NCBI GenBank assembly: GCA_040905045.1
Contig: JBBDSH010000060.1
Span: 1-31,464, forward strand
Length of the DNA stretch: 31,464 bases
Reading direction: 5' to 3'
DNA from: JBBDSH01 sp040905045
GTDB taxonomy: Bacteria; Pseudomonadota; Gammaproteobacteria; Eutrophobiales; Eutrophobiaceae
In this document: piece after piece, positions 1 to 8,922 of the stretch
Layout: every line of letters starts with the position of its first letter
Position numbering within the stretch: the first letter of the stretch is position 1
The notes under the pieces: generated by a model
What the model saw: the letters and a program-made list of their open reading frames with translations, nothing else
Database searches by the model: none
What the model was told of the DNA's origin: nothing
Translations under genes and position numbers: made by a program

Positions 1-43
1 TTGACTGCAGGATTCTTTTTGCTCGGTTTGATCGGTTCTTTGC

Positions 44-80
44 GGTGGGTTTCGCTGAACAACGCTCTACCCACCCTACG
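44..80. repeat. Palindromic repeat, copy 1
   Basis: The element opens with GGTGGGTTTCGC and closes with GCTCTACCCACCCTACG, so GGTGGGT and ACCCACC arms face each other. A second copy at 137-172 shares both arms and differs mainly in the middle. Elements of this form are common extragenic repeats in gammaproteobacteria; that part is from memory. Confidence 0.7.
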
Positions 81-136
81 ATACTCAATGTCGGTTTAAA
101 GATTTCTCGCTTTGCTCGAAATGACCCTTTCTTTAT

Positions 137-172
137 GGTGGGTTTCGCGCTGCGCGCTCTACCCACCCTACG
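137..172. repeat. Palindromic repeat, copy 2
   Basis: This is the second copy of the element at 44-80, in the same orientation. It has a more symmetrical centre (GCGCTGCGCGC), so it forms the better hairpin of the two. It ends 9 bp from the stop codon of the MshJ-like gene and could help end that transcript. Confidence 0.7.
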
Positions 173-181
173 ATAATCTAT

Positions 182-799
182 TCAGATATTTATCTCCGAG
201 CCGTCCGCCAGGCGGATGGTATACCATTGCAGCTCGCAGTTTGCGGTAATATTCGCCGCCCGCGGCTCCTCTTTTATCTGGCCGCTGCTTCTCATGTTGC
301 ATGTGACCGGGCTGTAGAACCCTTTTGCCTCGTCGTCGAGGGTTTCAAAAAGACGGAACAGATCGCCTTCGTGCAGGAGCGACATATCCAGGTTCATGCG
401 GGAACCGAAGAGCTTGAATCTGCCGGTGTTGACGGAATAGCCCGGCGTATAGGCGTTCTGGGATTCGATCTGGTAATTCAGCCGCGGCAGGTTCATTTCC
501 CTGGCTGTGGCGCGCAGCACCTCGATCCAGTTGAGTCTCTGTTCCCGGCCGATGACGCCGTTGTTATGAAGCTCGAGAAAGCGGGGGTAGTATTCCTTGA
601 TCAGCCGTTCCTCCTCATCGACGGCCAGGTAACGCTGGCTGATGGTCTTGAAGCGGGCGTCGTTGCGGGCAAATTCCTGCTGCATCTGTTTCTTGAAGTA
701 GAGGCTGCCGTACAGCAGGGAGCCGCCCACGCACAGGCAGACGACCAGAATGACGATGGAACCGCGCAGTACCTTCCAGTCGATATCCTTATGCCGCAT
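182..799 (-). CDS. PilO/MshJ-like pilus assembly protein
   Basis: A 205-residue protein with a short cytoplasmic N-terminus, one membrane helix at about residues 13-33, a coiled-coil-like stretch just after it and a periplasmic domain. Size, topology and position after a PilM/PilN-like gene fit the PilO role, called MshJ in MSHA systems, of linking the inner-membrane platform to the secretin. I chose the ATG at 799 because it overlaps the upstream stop codon by 11 bp. A longer in-frame start at 889 would add 30 residues that look unlike a membrane-protein N-terminus and lie inside the upstream gene. The sequence match to MshJ is weak by eye, so the name rests mainly on topology and gene order. 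Confidence 0.6.
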   Translation of the reverse strand: MRHKDIDWKVLRGSIVILVVCLCVGGSLLYGSLYFKKQMQQEFARNDARFKTISQRYLAVDEEERLIKEYYPRFLELHNNGVIGREQRLNWIEVLRATAREMNLPRLNYQIESQNAYTPGYSVNTGRFKLFGSRMNLDMSLLHEGDLFRLFETLDDEAKGFYSPVTCNMRSSGQIKEEPRAANITANCELQWYTIRLADGSEINI

Positions 800-2411
800 G
801 TCGGATCCCCAGAACCACACGGATGGAAAAACGGGCGTCCTTGCCTTCCGCGCCGGTATTGCCCTGCAGGCTGGCGTCGGAGCTGACATCCAGCGGCAGG
901 TTCAGAATGCTGACATCGTAAACACCTTCCCGGCCGCCCAATTCCTCCACGAATTCGTTGATCACGGCTATGGCCTTACGGTAATCGCCGTTGAATGGTT
1001 CCAGGTGGCCCTCGATACGGGCGATCTGGTAATAATCGTAGCCGGTGTCCCGGTCGCTGACGTTGCTGTAGCCGATCTCGCCCGGCCGCGGCGTGTTGCC
1101 TCTGCCGGCCGCGGCACCGCCGCCGGTATTCAGATTTGGGTCGATGCTGGCGGTCCATTGAAAATCATCCACGCGTATATCCGGGTGGGCGCCCGCCACG
1201 GCGCTGATCACCTGCACCATGCGCAGGGGCGTGGTCTTGTATTGGTGCAGGGTCTCCACCAGGTCCACGGCCACCTTCAGATCCTGGGCTTCCACCGGCG
1301 TCGCCGGCAGGCGCTCGCGCGCCATCTGGTAACGCTGGTCGTAAAACTCGGCCTTGTTTTCCGCGGTGAGACTGTTTTGCTTGAATGTCAGGCCGTCCAT
1401 GAGGTTGAAGCCGCTCCAGGCGGCGCCGCCCAGCAGCAGCAGGGCGCCGCTGACGGTCATGGCATGGCGCAGGCCGCGCATGGTGAAATAACGCCGGTCT
1501 TTCGAGGAGGCGTAGAAGTTCCCCGGCTTCTGCTTCAGCAATTGATGCGCGAACAGCTTGTCGCTGAAGGGCGTGGTAATAGTCTGCGAGGAACCGGCCG
1601 ACTTCAGCAGTTGATCGACGTCATAAAAGGAATACTGGACCAGACTGCTGTCCTCGTGCTCCTTTTTCAGTTCCTCCAGCAGATCGGCGGACAGTAGAAA
1701 ACAGATCTCCAGCGGGTCTTCCTGGCTGATCAGGCGCATGCTGTTCAGGTAACGCCGGATCTTCTCCACTTCCTCCGCTATGTGCGGCGCATAGGGCTCG
1801 GTGCCGTAACGCGGCATGGTAATAAGACGGCTGATGCGGAACTGCTTGTCGTGGAAGAAGGTCTGCCTGAGACCGCTGAGACTTTGCAGGCTGACCATGA
1901 GCAGGTGCTTTGACGGGTTATCGAACAATTTCAGGAGAGACTCGGTCACCAGCGCCACGGAATAGATTCCGGCCAGCGGCACCTTGTAGTTATCCAGGAG
2001 CTGCACCCACGGCCTGACCAGATCCGGGTTGGTCAGGGCCGTCATGAGAATGCGATCGTCCCGGCGGCCTTCCTGCTCGCGGTCGATGACCCGGGAATAA
2101 AAATACGGCGTGTCGCGGAACAGGCGTCCTTTTTTGCGCTCCAGCAGCGCGCGCCGGTCCGGACCGTAGACATGCGGCACGGTATCCTGGCGGAATTCCT
2201 CCTCGAAGAAATCCGTCAGGATGTAGGTGGGCAGTTTCTCGGTCTCATGCAGATAGCGTTCGAAATAGGCGCGGCCCTCCTCGTTGGTATCGAACAGGTA
2301 GGAACTGCCGATATCGTTGCCGTACCAGTGGTAGACCGCCGCCTTGTGGGCGCTCAGGAAGAGCACGCGGCGGTGGGTGAATTTAAATTTCGATATTAGT
2401 GATGAGATCAT
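789..2411 (-). CDS. MshI-like PilM/PilN-type fusion protein
   Basis: A 540-residue protein with a soluble N-terminal region of about 310 residues, one membrane helix at about 317-338 and a periplasmic C-terminal part of about 200 residues. This is the outline expected if the cytoplasmic PilM (MshI) and the membrane-anchored PilN (MshI1) were one chain. The periplasmic part has a helical segment after the membrane and an alpha/beta domain containing a Gly/Ala-rich linker near 429-437. I cannot see a clear actin-type phosphate-binding motif, so nucleotide binding is doubtful. The start at 2411 overlaps the end of mshG by 29 bp; a GTG 15 codons further in is an alternative. It precedes the PilO-like gene, which supports the PilM-N-O reading. 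Confidence 0.6.
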   Translation of the reverse strand: MISSLISKFKFTHRRVLFLSAHKAAVYHWYGNDIGSSYLFDTNEEGRAYFERYLHETEKLPTYILTDFFEEEFRQDTVPHVYGPDRRALLERKKGRLFRDTPYFYSRVIDREQEGRRDDRILMTALTNPDLVRPWVQLLDNYKVPLAGIYSVALVTESLLKLFDNPSKHLLMVSLQSLSGLRQTFFHDKQFRISRLITMPRYGTEPYAPHIAEEVEKIRRYLNSMRLISQEDPLEICFLLSADLLEELKKEHEDSSLVQYSFYDVDQLLKSAGSSQTITTPFSDKLFAHQLLKQKPGNFYASSKDRRYFTMRGLRHAMTVSGALLLLGGAAWSGFNLMDGLTFKQNSLTAENKAEFYDQRYQMARERLPATPVEAQDLKVAVDLVETLHQYKTTPLRMVQVISAVAGAHPDIRVDDFQWTASIDPNLNTGGGAAAGRGNTPRPGEIGYSNVSDRDTGYDYYQIARIEGHLEPFNGDYRKAIAVINEFVEELGGREGVYDVSILNLPLDVSSDASLQGNTGAEGKDARFSIRVVLGIRHAA

Positions 2412-3588
2412 AAATCGGACCCAGAATGGAAAACATCACCCAGCCGACCAGGAAACCCAGCACCACGGTCATGGCCGGTTCGATGATGGACTGCAGCCGT
2501 TCAATGGATTCGCGCACGTCACGGGTATAGAAATAGGAGACGTTCTCCAGCGACTCCTGCAGGGCGCCGGTGGACTCGCCGACGCGGATCATACGCAGCA
2601 CCAGCGCCGGGAACAGCTTCGAGGATTCAAAACTGTCGCTGAGGCTGTTGCCGTCGGCGATCTGCTGGCCCACCTGCCGGACAGCCGCCTCAATGGCACG
2701 GTTGCCGGCGATGTCCTCGCCGGTGCGGATGCAGTCGATAATGGTGATGCCGGAGGAATACATCATGGCGAAAAACCCCACCAGGCGCGCCAGGATCAGT
2801 TTCTCGAGGATCGGCCCGACCACCGGGGTTTTCAGTTTCAGGGCATCGATTTTCAGGGCGAAATCCGGACTGGTCCTGATACCGATGACAAGCGCGGTGA
2901 ACAGCACAACCGGTGTCGCCAGGACCACGTACCAGTAATTGACGAAGAAGTTGGACGTCGCGATCAGCGCCTTGGTGTGCATGGGCAGTTCCGAACCCAT
3001 GGTCTTGACGAAGGAAAGCAGTTCCGGCACCAGGTAGGTCATCAGGAAAAACAATACGGCGATCACCACCGTGCCGACGAAGGCCGGATACATGATCACT
3101 TTCTTTGCCTGGGAGGCCTGTTCGTCCTGCCACTTGAGGCTGTCGCCGAGGCGCATGAAGACCTCGCTCATCTCGCCGCTCTGTTCGCCGGCGCCGACCA
3201 GACTGCAGAACACATTACTGAAGACACCCGGAAAATCTCTCATGGCCTGGGACAGGGTCTTGCCGCCCTCGATGGATTCGCTCATGGCGGAGATCACTTC
3301 CCTGAGGCGCGGGTTGTCGGTGGAATCGCGCAGGTCTTCCAGGCTTTCCAGCATGGGCACGCCGGCCCGTGTGGTCTGTTCCAGATGAAAACAGAACAGG
3401 ATGAGATCCCGGCGCGTGACGCCGCGCCCGGATACACGGTCGCTCTGCGATCCCAGCTCCTTGTAATTGATGAGATCCAGATTCATCTTGCGCAGGCGCA
3501 TTTCCAGGTCGGCGATATTGACGGCGTCGGCCTTGCCGATCTGGATACGGCCCCTTTCATCCATCGCCTTGTACTGGTAAAAGTCCAT
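2383..3588 (-). CDS. mshG: MshG, inner-membrane platform protein (GspF/PilC family)
   Basis: A 401-residue GspF/PilC-family protein, the membrane platform on which the ATPase acts during pilus assembly. Two homologous T2SSF domains cover about residues 60-183 and 263-390. Membrane helices fall at about 170-191, 217-237 and 371-392. The family's paired motifs are visible as LEQTTRAGVPMLESL near 69-83 and a matching GFFAMMYSSGITIIDCI stretch near 271-287. The length is normal. It starts 4 bp after mshE ends and overlaps the next gene, so it is clearly inside the operon. Confidence 0.9.
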   Translation of the reverse strand: MDFYQYKAMDERGRIQIGKADAVNIADLEMRLRKMNLDLINYKELGSQSDRVSGRGVTRRDLILFCFHLEQTTRAGVPMLESLEDLRDSTDNPRLREVISAMSESIEGGKTLSQAMRDFPGVFSNVFCSLVGAGEQSGEMSEVFMRLGDSLKWQDEQASQAKKVIMYPAFVGTVVIAVLFFLMTYLVPELLSFVKTMGSELPMHTKALIATSNFFVNYWYVVLATPVVLFTALVIGIRTSPDFALKIDALKLKTPVVGPILEKLILARLVGFFAMMYSSGITIIDCIRTGEDIAGNRAIEAAVRQVGQQIADGNSLSDSFESSKLFPALVLRMIRVGESTGALQESLENVSYFYTRDVRESIERLQSIIEPAMTVVLGFLVGWVMFSILGPIYDLITNIEI

Positions 3589-3592
3589 GGCC

Positions 3593-5314
3593 CTACTTCT
3601 GCTTCAGTCTGGGCGTGAGATCCACTACCCGGGCGATTTCGTCGAGACTGGTGGTGCCGTCCAGGACCCGGGCCGAAGCCGCGTCCACCAGCGGCCGGAA
3701 GCCCTTGGACACGGCCATGCGCAGGAGATCCCGCATGGTGGCGCGGCGGGCCACCAGTTCATCCAGGTCCGGATCGAATTTCAACACTTCCATGATGGCC
3801 ACCCGGCCCTTGTAACCCTGGTTATCGCATTCGCGGCAGCCTTTCGGTTTGTAGATCTCCTGCTGACGGTCAGTGGATTTCAGTCCCAGCAGGGTGCGTT
3901 CCAGTTCCTCCAGCGGTGCCGGCTGCTTGCAGGACGGACACAGCATTCGCACCAGGCGCTGGGCGATGATGCCGATAATGTTGCCGGCCAGGACGTCCGG
4001 CTTGACGCCGATATCCAGCAGGCGGGGAATGGCGCCCAGGGCGGAATTGGTGTGCAGCGTCGAGAACACCTGGTGACCGGTCATGGCCGCGCGCAGGGTC
4101 ATGTTGGCGGTGTCCTCGTCGCGGATCTCGCCCACCAGGATGATGTCCGGGTCCTGACGCATGAGGGAACGGATGCCGTTGGCGAAATCCAGCCGCGAGG
4201 ACTCGCTGGCGGTGGTCTGGCGGATCATGGTGGTGGGGTATTCCACCGGGTCTTCCAGTGTCATGATGTTGACCGACTCGGTATTGAGATAATTGAGCAC
4301 GGAATACAATGTGGTGGTCTTGCCGCTGCCGGTGGGGCCGGTGACCAGGATGACGCCTTCCGGCCGCGCCACCATGAGTTTTAATGTGGTTAGTTCATCC
4401 TCTTTCAGGTTCAGTGCTTCCAGGGCGACGATGCCCTTTTGCCGATCCAGCACGCGCAGGACGATGTTCTCGCCGTGCACCGTGGGCAGGGTGGAAACGC
4501 GGAAGTCGATGCGACGCCCGGACAGGGACAGTGTCACACGGCCGTCCTGGGGCGCGCGCACCTCGGCGATGTCCATGCCGGCGATGACCTTGAGGCGCAC
4601 GGCGATGGCCGACCAGTAATTCTTGTGCAGGCTGCGCACCTGGCGCAGCACGCCGTCGATGCGGTAACGGAAACGCAGGAAGCCTTCTTCCGGCTCGAAG
4701 TGGATGTCCGAGGCGCCGCGCTTGACCGCGTCCGAGAGCAGGGCGTTGACCAGCCGCACCACCGGCTGGCTGTATTCCGCCGTTTCCGCGTCCAGGCTCT
4801 GGTAATCGATTTCGCCGGTTTCGATCTCGCGCAGGATGCCGTCCACGGAGAGTTCAAAGCCGTAAAACTGATCGATGGATTTTTCGATCTCCGCCTCGCC
4901 GGCCAGTACCGGCGTGATGTCGACGGACCCTCCCAGATGGGCGTTGATCTGATCCAGCGCCACCACGTCGAAAGTATCCGCCATGGCCAGCGTCAGGATA
5001 TTGGTCTGGGGATTGAAATTGATGGGCAGGATGCGCAGGCGGCGGGCCATGTCCTTGGGGATCATGCCGATGGCCTCGCCGTCGGCGACGGCGCGGTTCA
5101 GATCGACGCTTTCCTGGCCGATGACGCCGCCGATGACATCGCGAATGATGGCCTCGGTGGCAAAGCCCATGCGCACCAGGATCTTGCCCAGGTGTTCCTT
5201 GGTGCGCTTCTGCTCGGTCAGGGCGATATCGATCTGATCGGGCGTGGTGACGCCCTTGCTGACCAGGATCTCGCCCAGCCGCAGGTGCTTTTTATGGGGG
5301 CCGGTAATGGTCAA
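3593..5314 (-). CDS. mshE: MshE, pilus extension ATPase with MshEN c-di-GMP domain
   Basis: A 573-residue GspE/PilB-family hexameric ATPase that drives pilus assembly at the cytoplasmic face. The N-terminus carries two tandem MshEN motifs: RLGEILVSKG beginning at residue 12 and HLGKILVRMG beginning at 41. In Vibrio MshE this domain binds c-di-GMP. The catalytic core has Walker A GPTGSGKT at 326-333, Walker B IILVGEIRDE at 391-400, a His box near 414-422 and a zinc tetracysteine at C459, C462, C493 and C496. All key residues are intact and the length is normal. The start overlaps the mshN stop by 4 bp (ATGA), indicating translational coupling. The first residue of the second motif is His rather than Arg, which may alter ligand affinity. 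Confidence 0.95.
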   Translation of the reverse strand: MTITGPHKKHLRLGEILVSKGVTTPDQIDIALTEQKRTKEHLGKILVRMGFATEAIIRDVIGGVIGQESVDLNRAVADGEAIGMIPKDMARRLRILPINFNPQTNILTLAMADTFDVVALDQINAHLGGSVDITPVLAGEAEIEKSIDQFYGFELSVDGILREIETGEIDYQSLDAETAEYSQPVVRLVNALLSDAVKRGASDIHFEPEEGFLRFRYRIDGVLRQVRSLHKNYWSAIAVRLKVIAGMDIAEVRAPQDGRVTLSLSGRRIDFRVSTLPTVHGENIVLRVLDRQKGIVALEALNLKEDELTTLKLMVARPEGVILVTGPTGSGKTTTLYSVLNYLNTESVNIMTLEDPVEYPTTMIRQTTASESSRLDFANGIRSLMRQDPDIILVGEIRDEDTANMTLRAAMTGHQVFSTLHTNSALGAIPRLLDIGVKPDVLAGNIIGIIAQRLVRMLCPSCKQPAPLEELERTLLGLKSTDRQQEIYKPKGCRECDNQGYKGRVAIMEVLKFDPDLDELVARRATMRDLLRMAVSKGFRPLVDAASARVLDGTTSLDEIARVVDLTPRLKQK

Positions 5315-7095
5315 GGCTGCGCCGCCCCTTCGAGTATGGCGATTCGCTTTTGCAGGGTCGCCGGATCAAAATTCGCGCCGCCGTTAGCGGCCAGTTCCAG
5401 TGCATTGCGGTAATACTCCAGCGCGTTGCGGGACTTGCCCAGCCTGTCCAGGCTGACCGCCAGATTCATGGCGTAGTCGGCATTGCCGTCATCCAGGCGG
5501 AAGGCGTCGAAATAGGCCTGCTGGGCATCGGGCCAACGGGATTGCGCGGCGTGGATATTGCCCAGGGCGAAATGCAGATAGGCCACATCGGGATTGTCCT
5601 GCAGCATCTGCCTGATGGTGGTTTCAGCCCGCCGCCTGTCCGTGGTTCTGCTCAGATTGATCAGGGCCGCCCGGGCCAGGTTGTCGCGGGGATTCAGCCG
5701 CAGGATGCGCGCGTAGATCCCCAGCGCCTGTTCCGCATCGTCCCGTTTCAATGCCAGCGCGGCCAGGCCCAGCAGGGCATCGCGATTGTCCGGATACTGC
5801 TGCAGGACCTTTTCATAGGCTTCCGCCGCGGCCCGGTAATCGCCGTTCTTGTAGGAGCGGTACGCTTCATTAAGGAGAATGCCCTGCCGCTCGGGCGTTT
5901 TGCTGCGGCTGATCCGGATCAGGGAGGGCGGCGGTTCCAGCGTCTCCGGCAGTGCCGCCGGCGGCTGTTCCCGCACGGCAACCGCTTCCGTTTCCTTGTC
6001 CCCCTCATCGGCAGTTTCCGCCGCCGTCGCATCGGCCGCTTCGGGGGATGCCTCCGCTGTTGTCCCGGCTGTCTTCTGCCGTGTTTCGTCAACGGGCTTT
6101 TCTTCCGCGGCCGCCGCCTGTTGTTCCGTTTCGGAAGCCGCGGTCCCCGTATCGGTGGGTTCCGAAGCACCGCTTATGGTTCCAGCGTCGACGCTTTCGC
6201 CGGGCTGCGCCTGAAACGAGCCCGACTGGACCGGCTGCGGGGGCACCCGCGCCGCGGGAACCTCCACCGGCGTTACGCTTTCAACGCCCCGCGCCACCAT
6301 GGGCGAGGGCAGTTTGCGGTTGATGGGTGTAACGGTGTAGTAATACCAGACCGCCGCCGCCGCAATCATGACCACGGTGGTGCCGATTAAGACCCATTTG
6401 ACGCCGGGACTGCCTTGCCGGGTGGTGGTACCGGCCGTGAATACGGTTTCCGCCGCCACCGGCGTGGGTTGATCCTCGCTGCCGATATCCGCCGCCATCT
6501 GCAGGGCGCTGACTCCCGGCAGCGTCTCGTCGTAACCGCCCGCCCTGTCGCCGGAGACCGGCGCCTCCCCCTGAACCGTTTCCTCGAACATGGCCCGGTT
6601 CATGGAATCGTCCAGCTCAAAATCGTGGAAGGTTTGATCCGGATCGGCGGCCGATTCTTCACGATCCATTTCCTCTATCCGGGATGAATCCTGTTCCCGG
6701 CGCGCCGCATCCTCGCTGTCCTCTTCATCGGCATCCATGCCGGGATCGTCGATGGCGAGGTGCAGACTCTGATCGCCGGTGATGTCCTCGGTCTCATTGC
6801 CGTCGTCCGAGATTCTCATGTCTTCGTATTCGCCCGTCTCTTCCGTAGCCGGACTTTCCATTTCACGGCGCCGCTCCTCGATGGGCGCCAGGGACAGTTC
6901 CATGGTGGGGCTTTCCGAATCGATGGCATGGGGCCCGGATGTGCCGGCATCGGATGCGGGTTCGCTTTCGGCGGGTTGCTTGTCGTCCCGGCTCTCGACT
7001 GTCGTCGGTTTAATCGCTTCCGACTCTCTCAGGCGTTTCGCGGCTTCCTTTTTCTCCTGTTCCGCCTTCTTCAAGGCGTCCATCAAAAGACTCAT
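5311..7095 (-). CDS. mshN: MshN-like TPR protein
   Basis: A 594-residue bitopic protein. It begins MSLLMDALKKAEQEKK, an N-terminal signature shared by MshN/GspB-type assembly proteins. A long acidic, probably disordered region (about 30-225) is followed by one membrane helix at about 233-254, a Pro/Ala/Glu-rich linker to about 395, and a block of TPR repeats from about 400 to 585. TPRs in this family are thought to support secretin assembly or link inner and outer membrane parts. It lies between mshL (6-bp gap) and mshE (4-bp overlap), the same order as in MSHA loci. The disordered parts are longer than I would expect; the TPR block is regular. Confidence 0.85.
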   Translation of the reverse strand: MSLLMDALKKAEQEKKEAAKRLRESEAIKPTTVESRDDKQPAESEPASDAGTSGPHAIDSESPTMELSLAPIEERRREMESPATEETGEYEDMRISDDGNETEDITGDQSLHLAIDDPGMDADEEDSEDAARREQDSSRIEEMDREESAADPDQTFHDFELDDSMNRAMFEETVQGEAPVSGDRAGGYDETLPGVSALQMAADIGSEDQPTPVAAETVFTAGTTTRQGSPGVKWVLIGTTVVMIAAAAVWYYYTVTPINRKLPSPMVARGVESVTPVEVPAARVPPQPVQSGSFQAQPGESVDAGTISGASEPTDTGTAASETEQQAAAAEEKPVDETRQKTAGTTAEASPEAADATAAETADEGDKETEAVAVREQPPAALPETLEPPPSLIRISRSKTPERQGILLNEAYRSYKNGDYRAAAEAYEKVLQQYPDNRDALLGLAALALKRDDAEQALGIYARILRLNPRDNLARAALINLSRTTDRRRAETTIRQMLQDNPDVAYLHFALGNIHAAQSRWPDAQQAYFDAFRLDDGNADYAMNLAVSLDRLGKSRNALEYYRNALELAANGGANFDPATLQKRIAILEGAAQP

Positions 7096-7101
7096 GACGG
7101 A

Positions 7102-8766
7102 TCAGCCACCGGTATTGGTTCCGGAACGGTTCGTCCTTTGTTCCAGGAATGTCTTGTACTGCCGGAAATCCTCTTCCAGGCTCGGGTTGCGAATGACCTG
7201 CGGCCGCAGAAAGATAACCAGTTCGGTCTTGGAGCCCTGCTTTGTCCGGCTTTTGAACAACTCTCCCAGACCGGGGATCTTTGACAACATCGGAATACCC
7301 GCATTATCCAGCTGCTCCCGATCCTCCATTAAACCACCCAGCACGGCGATCTGGCCGCTGTTCACTTCCATCAGGGTCTCCATTTCCCGGACCCGCAATT
7401 CCGGCACGCCGGAATTGACCGTCAACTGCGGATTGGGATCGGGCACGAAGCGCAGCACGCGGGAGATGGAGGGACGGATATTCAGAATAATGGAATCGTT
7501 GGCGTTGATCTGGGGCGTGACGCTCATGGTAACGCCCACGGACACGGTTTTCGGGGTGGTATCGAATGTGGTGATGGAAGTGGTCTGGGATTGCGAGGTT
7601 TCCGCGTCCACTTCGAAGTAAACGATATCGTCCACCACCTGGAGCACGGCCGTCTGGTTATTCAGCGCCATGATCTGGGGACTGGATAAAATGCTGACAT
7701 CGCCGAATTCCTCCAGCAGTCGTATCTGGGCATCGACCACATCCCCGGCCTGGTTGTCCGTGTAATTGTAATCCAGCACCAGTTCGGAGAATTCACCGGC
7801 AAAACCGGCGCCGGGAAGAAGGCTTGAACTGAGACTGAAGTCCGAACGCCCCATTTGTGTCAACAGGCTCCAGTCGATGCCGGCCTGGAAAGCCTTGCTC
7901 AGGTTTACTTCCGCGATGGTGACCTGTATCAGGACCTGCCTGCGGGCGTTGTTCAGGGCGCCGTCCACCAGTTCCCGTATCTGCCGGTGCTGATTCGAGG
8001 TAGCGCGCACCTGCAAAAGACCCGATTCGGGGTAGGCGGTCACGTCGCTGTCCTCGACATCCTCGCCGAGAATATTTTCCACCGCGGTTATCAATGACGC
8101 CCAGAAATTGTTGCTGGATTCAATGGCCACATTGGTGGAGCCGGTTCCGGTCGAGCCACCGCCCCCGCCTCCGCCTCCGCCGCCACCACCGCCGGCACCA
8201 CCACCGCCGCCGCCGATGGAGGTATTCAGTTCCACGTCGCCGGTCATTTCCCGGGACTGGCTGATGTAATTGATTTCATAATTGCGGATGAAGGGCGAGT
8301 CGGGCTGAATGACCAGGACTTGGTCTTCGTAGTCATAACGCAGGGTGACCTGGCGGGCGATGCGCGCCAGGATCTGGTTCATGGTCTGATCGACGGCGTT
8401 GATGGTCACGGTACCTGTGATTTGCGGATTGATGTCCACATTGATATCGGCGTCCCGGGCCAGGGCGAAAAGCAGCTCCTTGACCGGGACTTCGTTGACC
8501 ACCACCGTGTATTTCTCCACTTCCGCCGGTTCTTCCGGCTCCGGCAGTACGGGAGTCTGTTGCACCGTTTCCGGAATGGCCTCCTGCGATACACTCTCCC
8601 CGGTGTTGATGTGCCCCCCGGACGGTTCCATGGACTCGGGCACCATCCGGGCGCAGGCGGCAAGCAGGAAAAAGCAAGAGATACCAAACAGGGTTGAAAG
8701 CCGCCTGTTACGCGAGGGCGCGCGATATGAAACAGGCTTTGTTTGACCCATCATGCTCTTATACAT
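7102..8766 (-). CDS. mshL: MshL, secretin lipoprotein
   Basis: A 554-residue outer-membrane secretin, the channel through which the pilus leaves the cell. A signal peptide ends at a lipobox (LLAA-C38), so it is probably a lipoprotein. An N-terminal secretin/STN-like domain covers about 85-155. The secretin domain follows from about 215, with its conserved C-terminal signature at VPELRVREMETLMEV (454-468) and IPGLGELFKSR (497-507). A run of 19 glycines and one alanine lies at 185-204, between the N-terminal and channel domains. The start could also be Met5 (8754). It follows mshM after a 156-bp AT-rich gap that may hold a separate promoter. Confidence 0.92.
   Translation of the reverse strand: MYKSMMGQTKPVSYRAPSRNRRLSTLFGISCFFLLAACARMVPESMEPSGGHINTGESVSQEAIPETVQQTPVLPEPEEPAEVEKYTVVVNEVPVKELLFALARDADINVDINPQITGTVTINAVDQTMNQILARIARQVTLRYDYEDQVLVIQPDSPFIRNYEINYISQSREMTGDVELNTSIGGGGGGAGGGGGGGGGGGGGSTGTGSTNVAIESSNNFWASLITAVENILGEDVEDSDVTAYPESGLLQVRATSNQHRQIRELVDGALNNARRQVLIQVTIAEVNLSKAFQAGIDWSLLTQMGRSDFSLSSSLLPGAGFAGEFSELVLDYNYTDNQAGDVVDAQIRLLEEFGDVSILSSPQIMALNNQTAVLQVVDDIVYFEVDAETSQSQTTSITTFDTTPKTVSVGVTMSVTPQINANDSIILNIRPSISRVLRFVPDPNPQLTVNSGVPELRVREMETLMEVNSGQIAVLGGLMEDREQLDNAGIPMLSKIPGLGELFKSRTKQGSKTELVIFLRPQVIRNPSLEEDFRQYKTFLEQRTNRSGTNTGG
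8155..8214 (-). repeat. Polyglycine-coding low-complexity tract in mshL
   Basis: Twenty consecutive codons encode 19 Gly and one Ala at residues 185-204 of the secretin. The plus strand reads as a run of CCN triplets with mixed third bases. Mixed codons argue against pure slippage, but the tract is a likely site of length variation between strains. Confidence 0.85.
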
Positions 8767-8922
8767 AGTTTACAGTCCCGAACGTTGTCCTGCCCCATTT
8801 TGCTTTCCCCCGTACAACCGCCGGGTCAGGCATGCCATAAGCCCGCTTTTTCTCTTTAATATTAAGGATATAAGGTCAACTATACCCTGCTTGAGAGATT
8901 AATAACATTAAGTTTTCCAAGT
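8767..8922. other. AT-rich gap between mshM and mshL
   Basis: This is the only sizeable gap inside the pilus gene run. It is AT-rich near the mshM end and contains a TTGACC and a TATAGT on the minus strand, but not at standard spacing. A TGGCATG is present without a TTGC box at sigma-54 spacing, so I do not call a promoter. Confidence 0.35.

Larger units (their letters stand above)
1..181. other. Intergenic left edge
   Basis: This stretch has no convincing coding region. It lies downstream of the last gene of the minus-strand pilus run and contains two copies of a short palindromic repeat, listed separately. I see no strong intrinsic terminator with a T-tract for the pilus operon, although either palindrome could fold in RNA. 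Confidence 0.5.

Noticed and set aside
2344..5413. Long plus-strand open frames opposite mshG and mshE
   Set aside because: They are antisense to well-conserved genes with His/Gly/Asp-rich composition typical of reverse frames in GC-rich DNA.
8767..8922. Possible sigma-54 promoter for mshL
   Set aside because: A TGGCATG is present on the minus strand, but no TTGC element occurs at the required distance.
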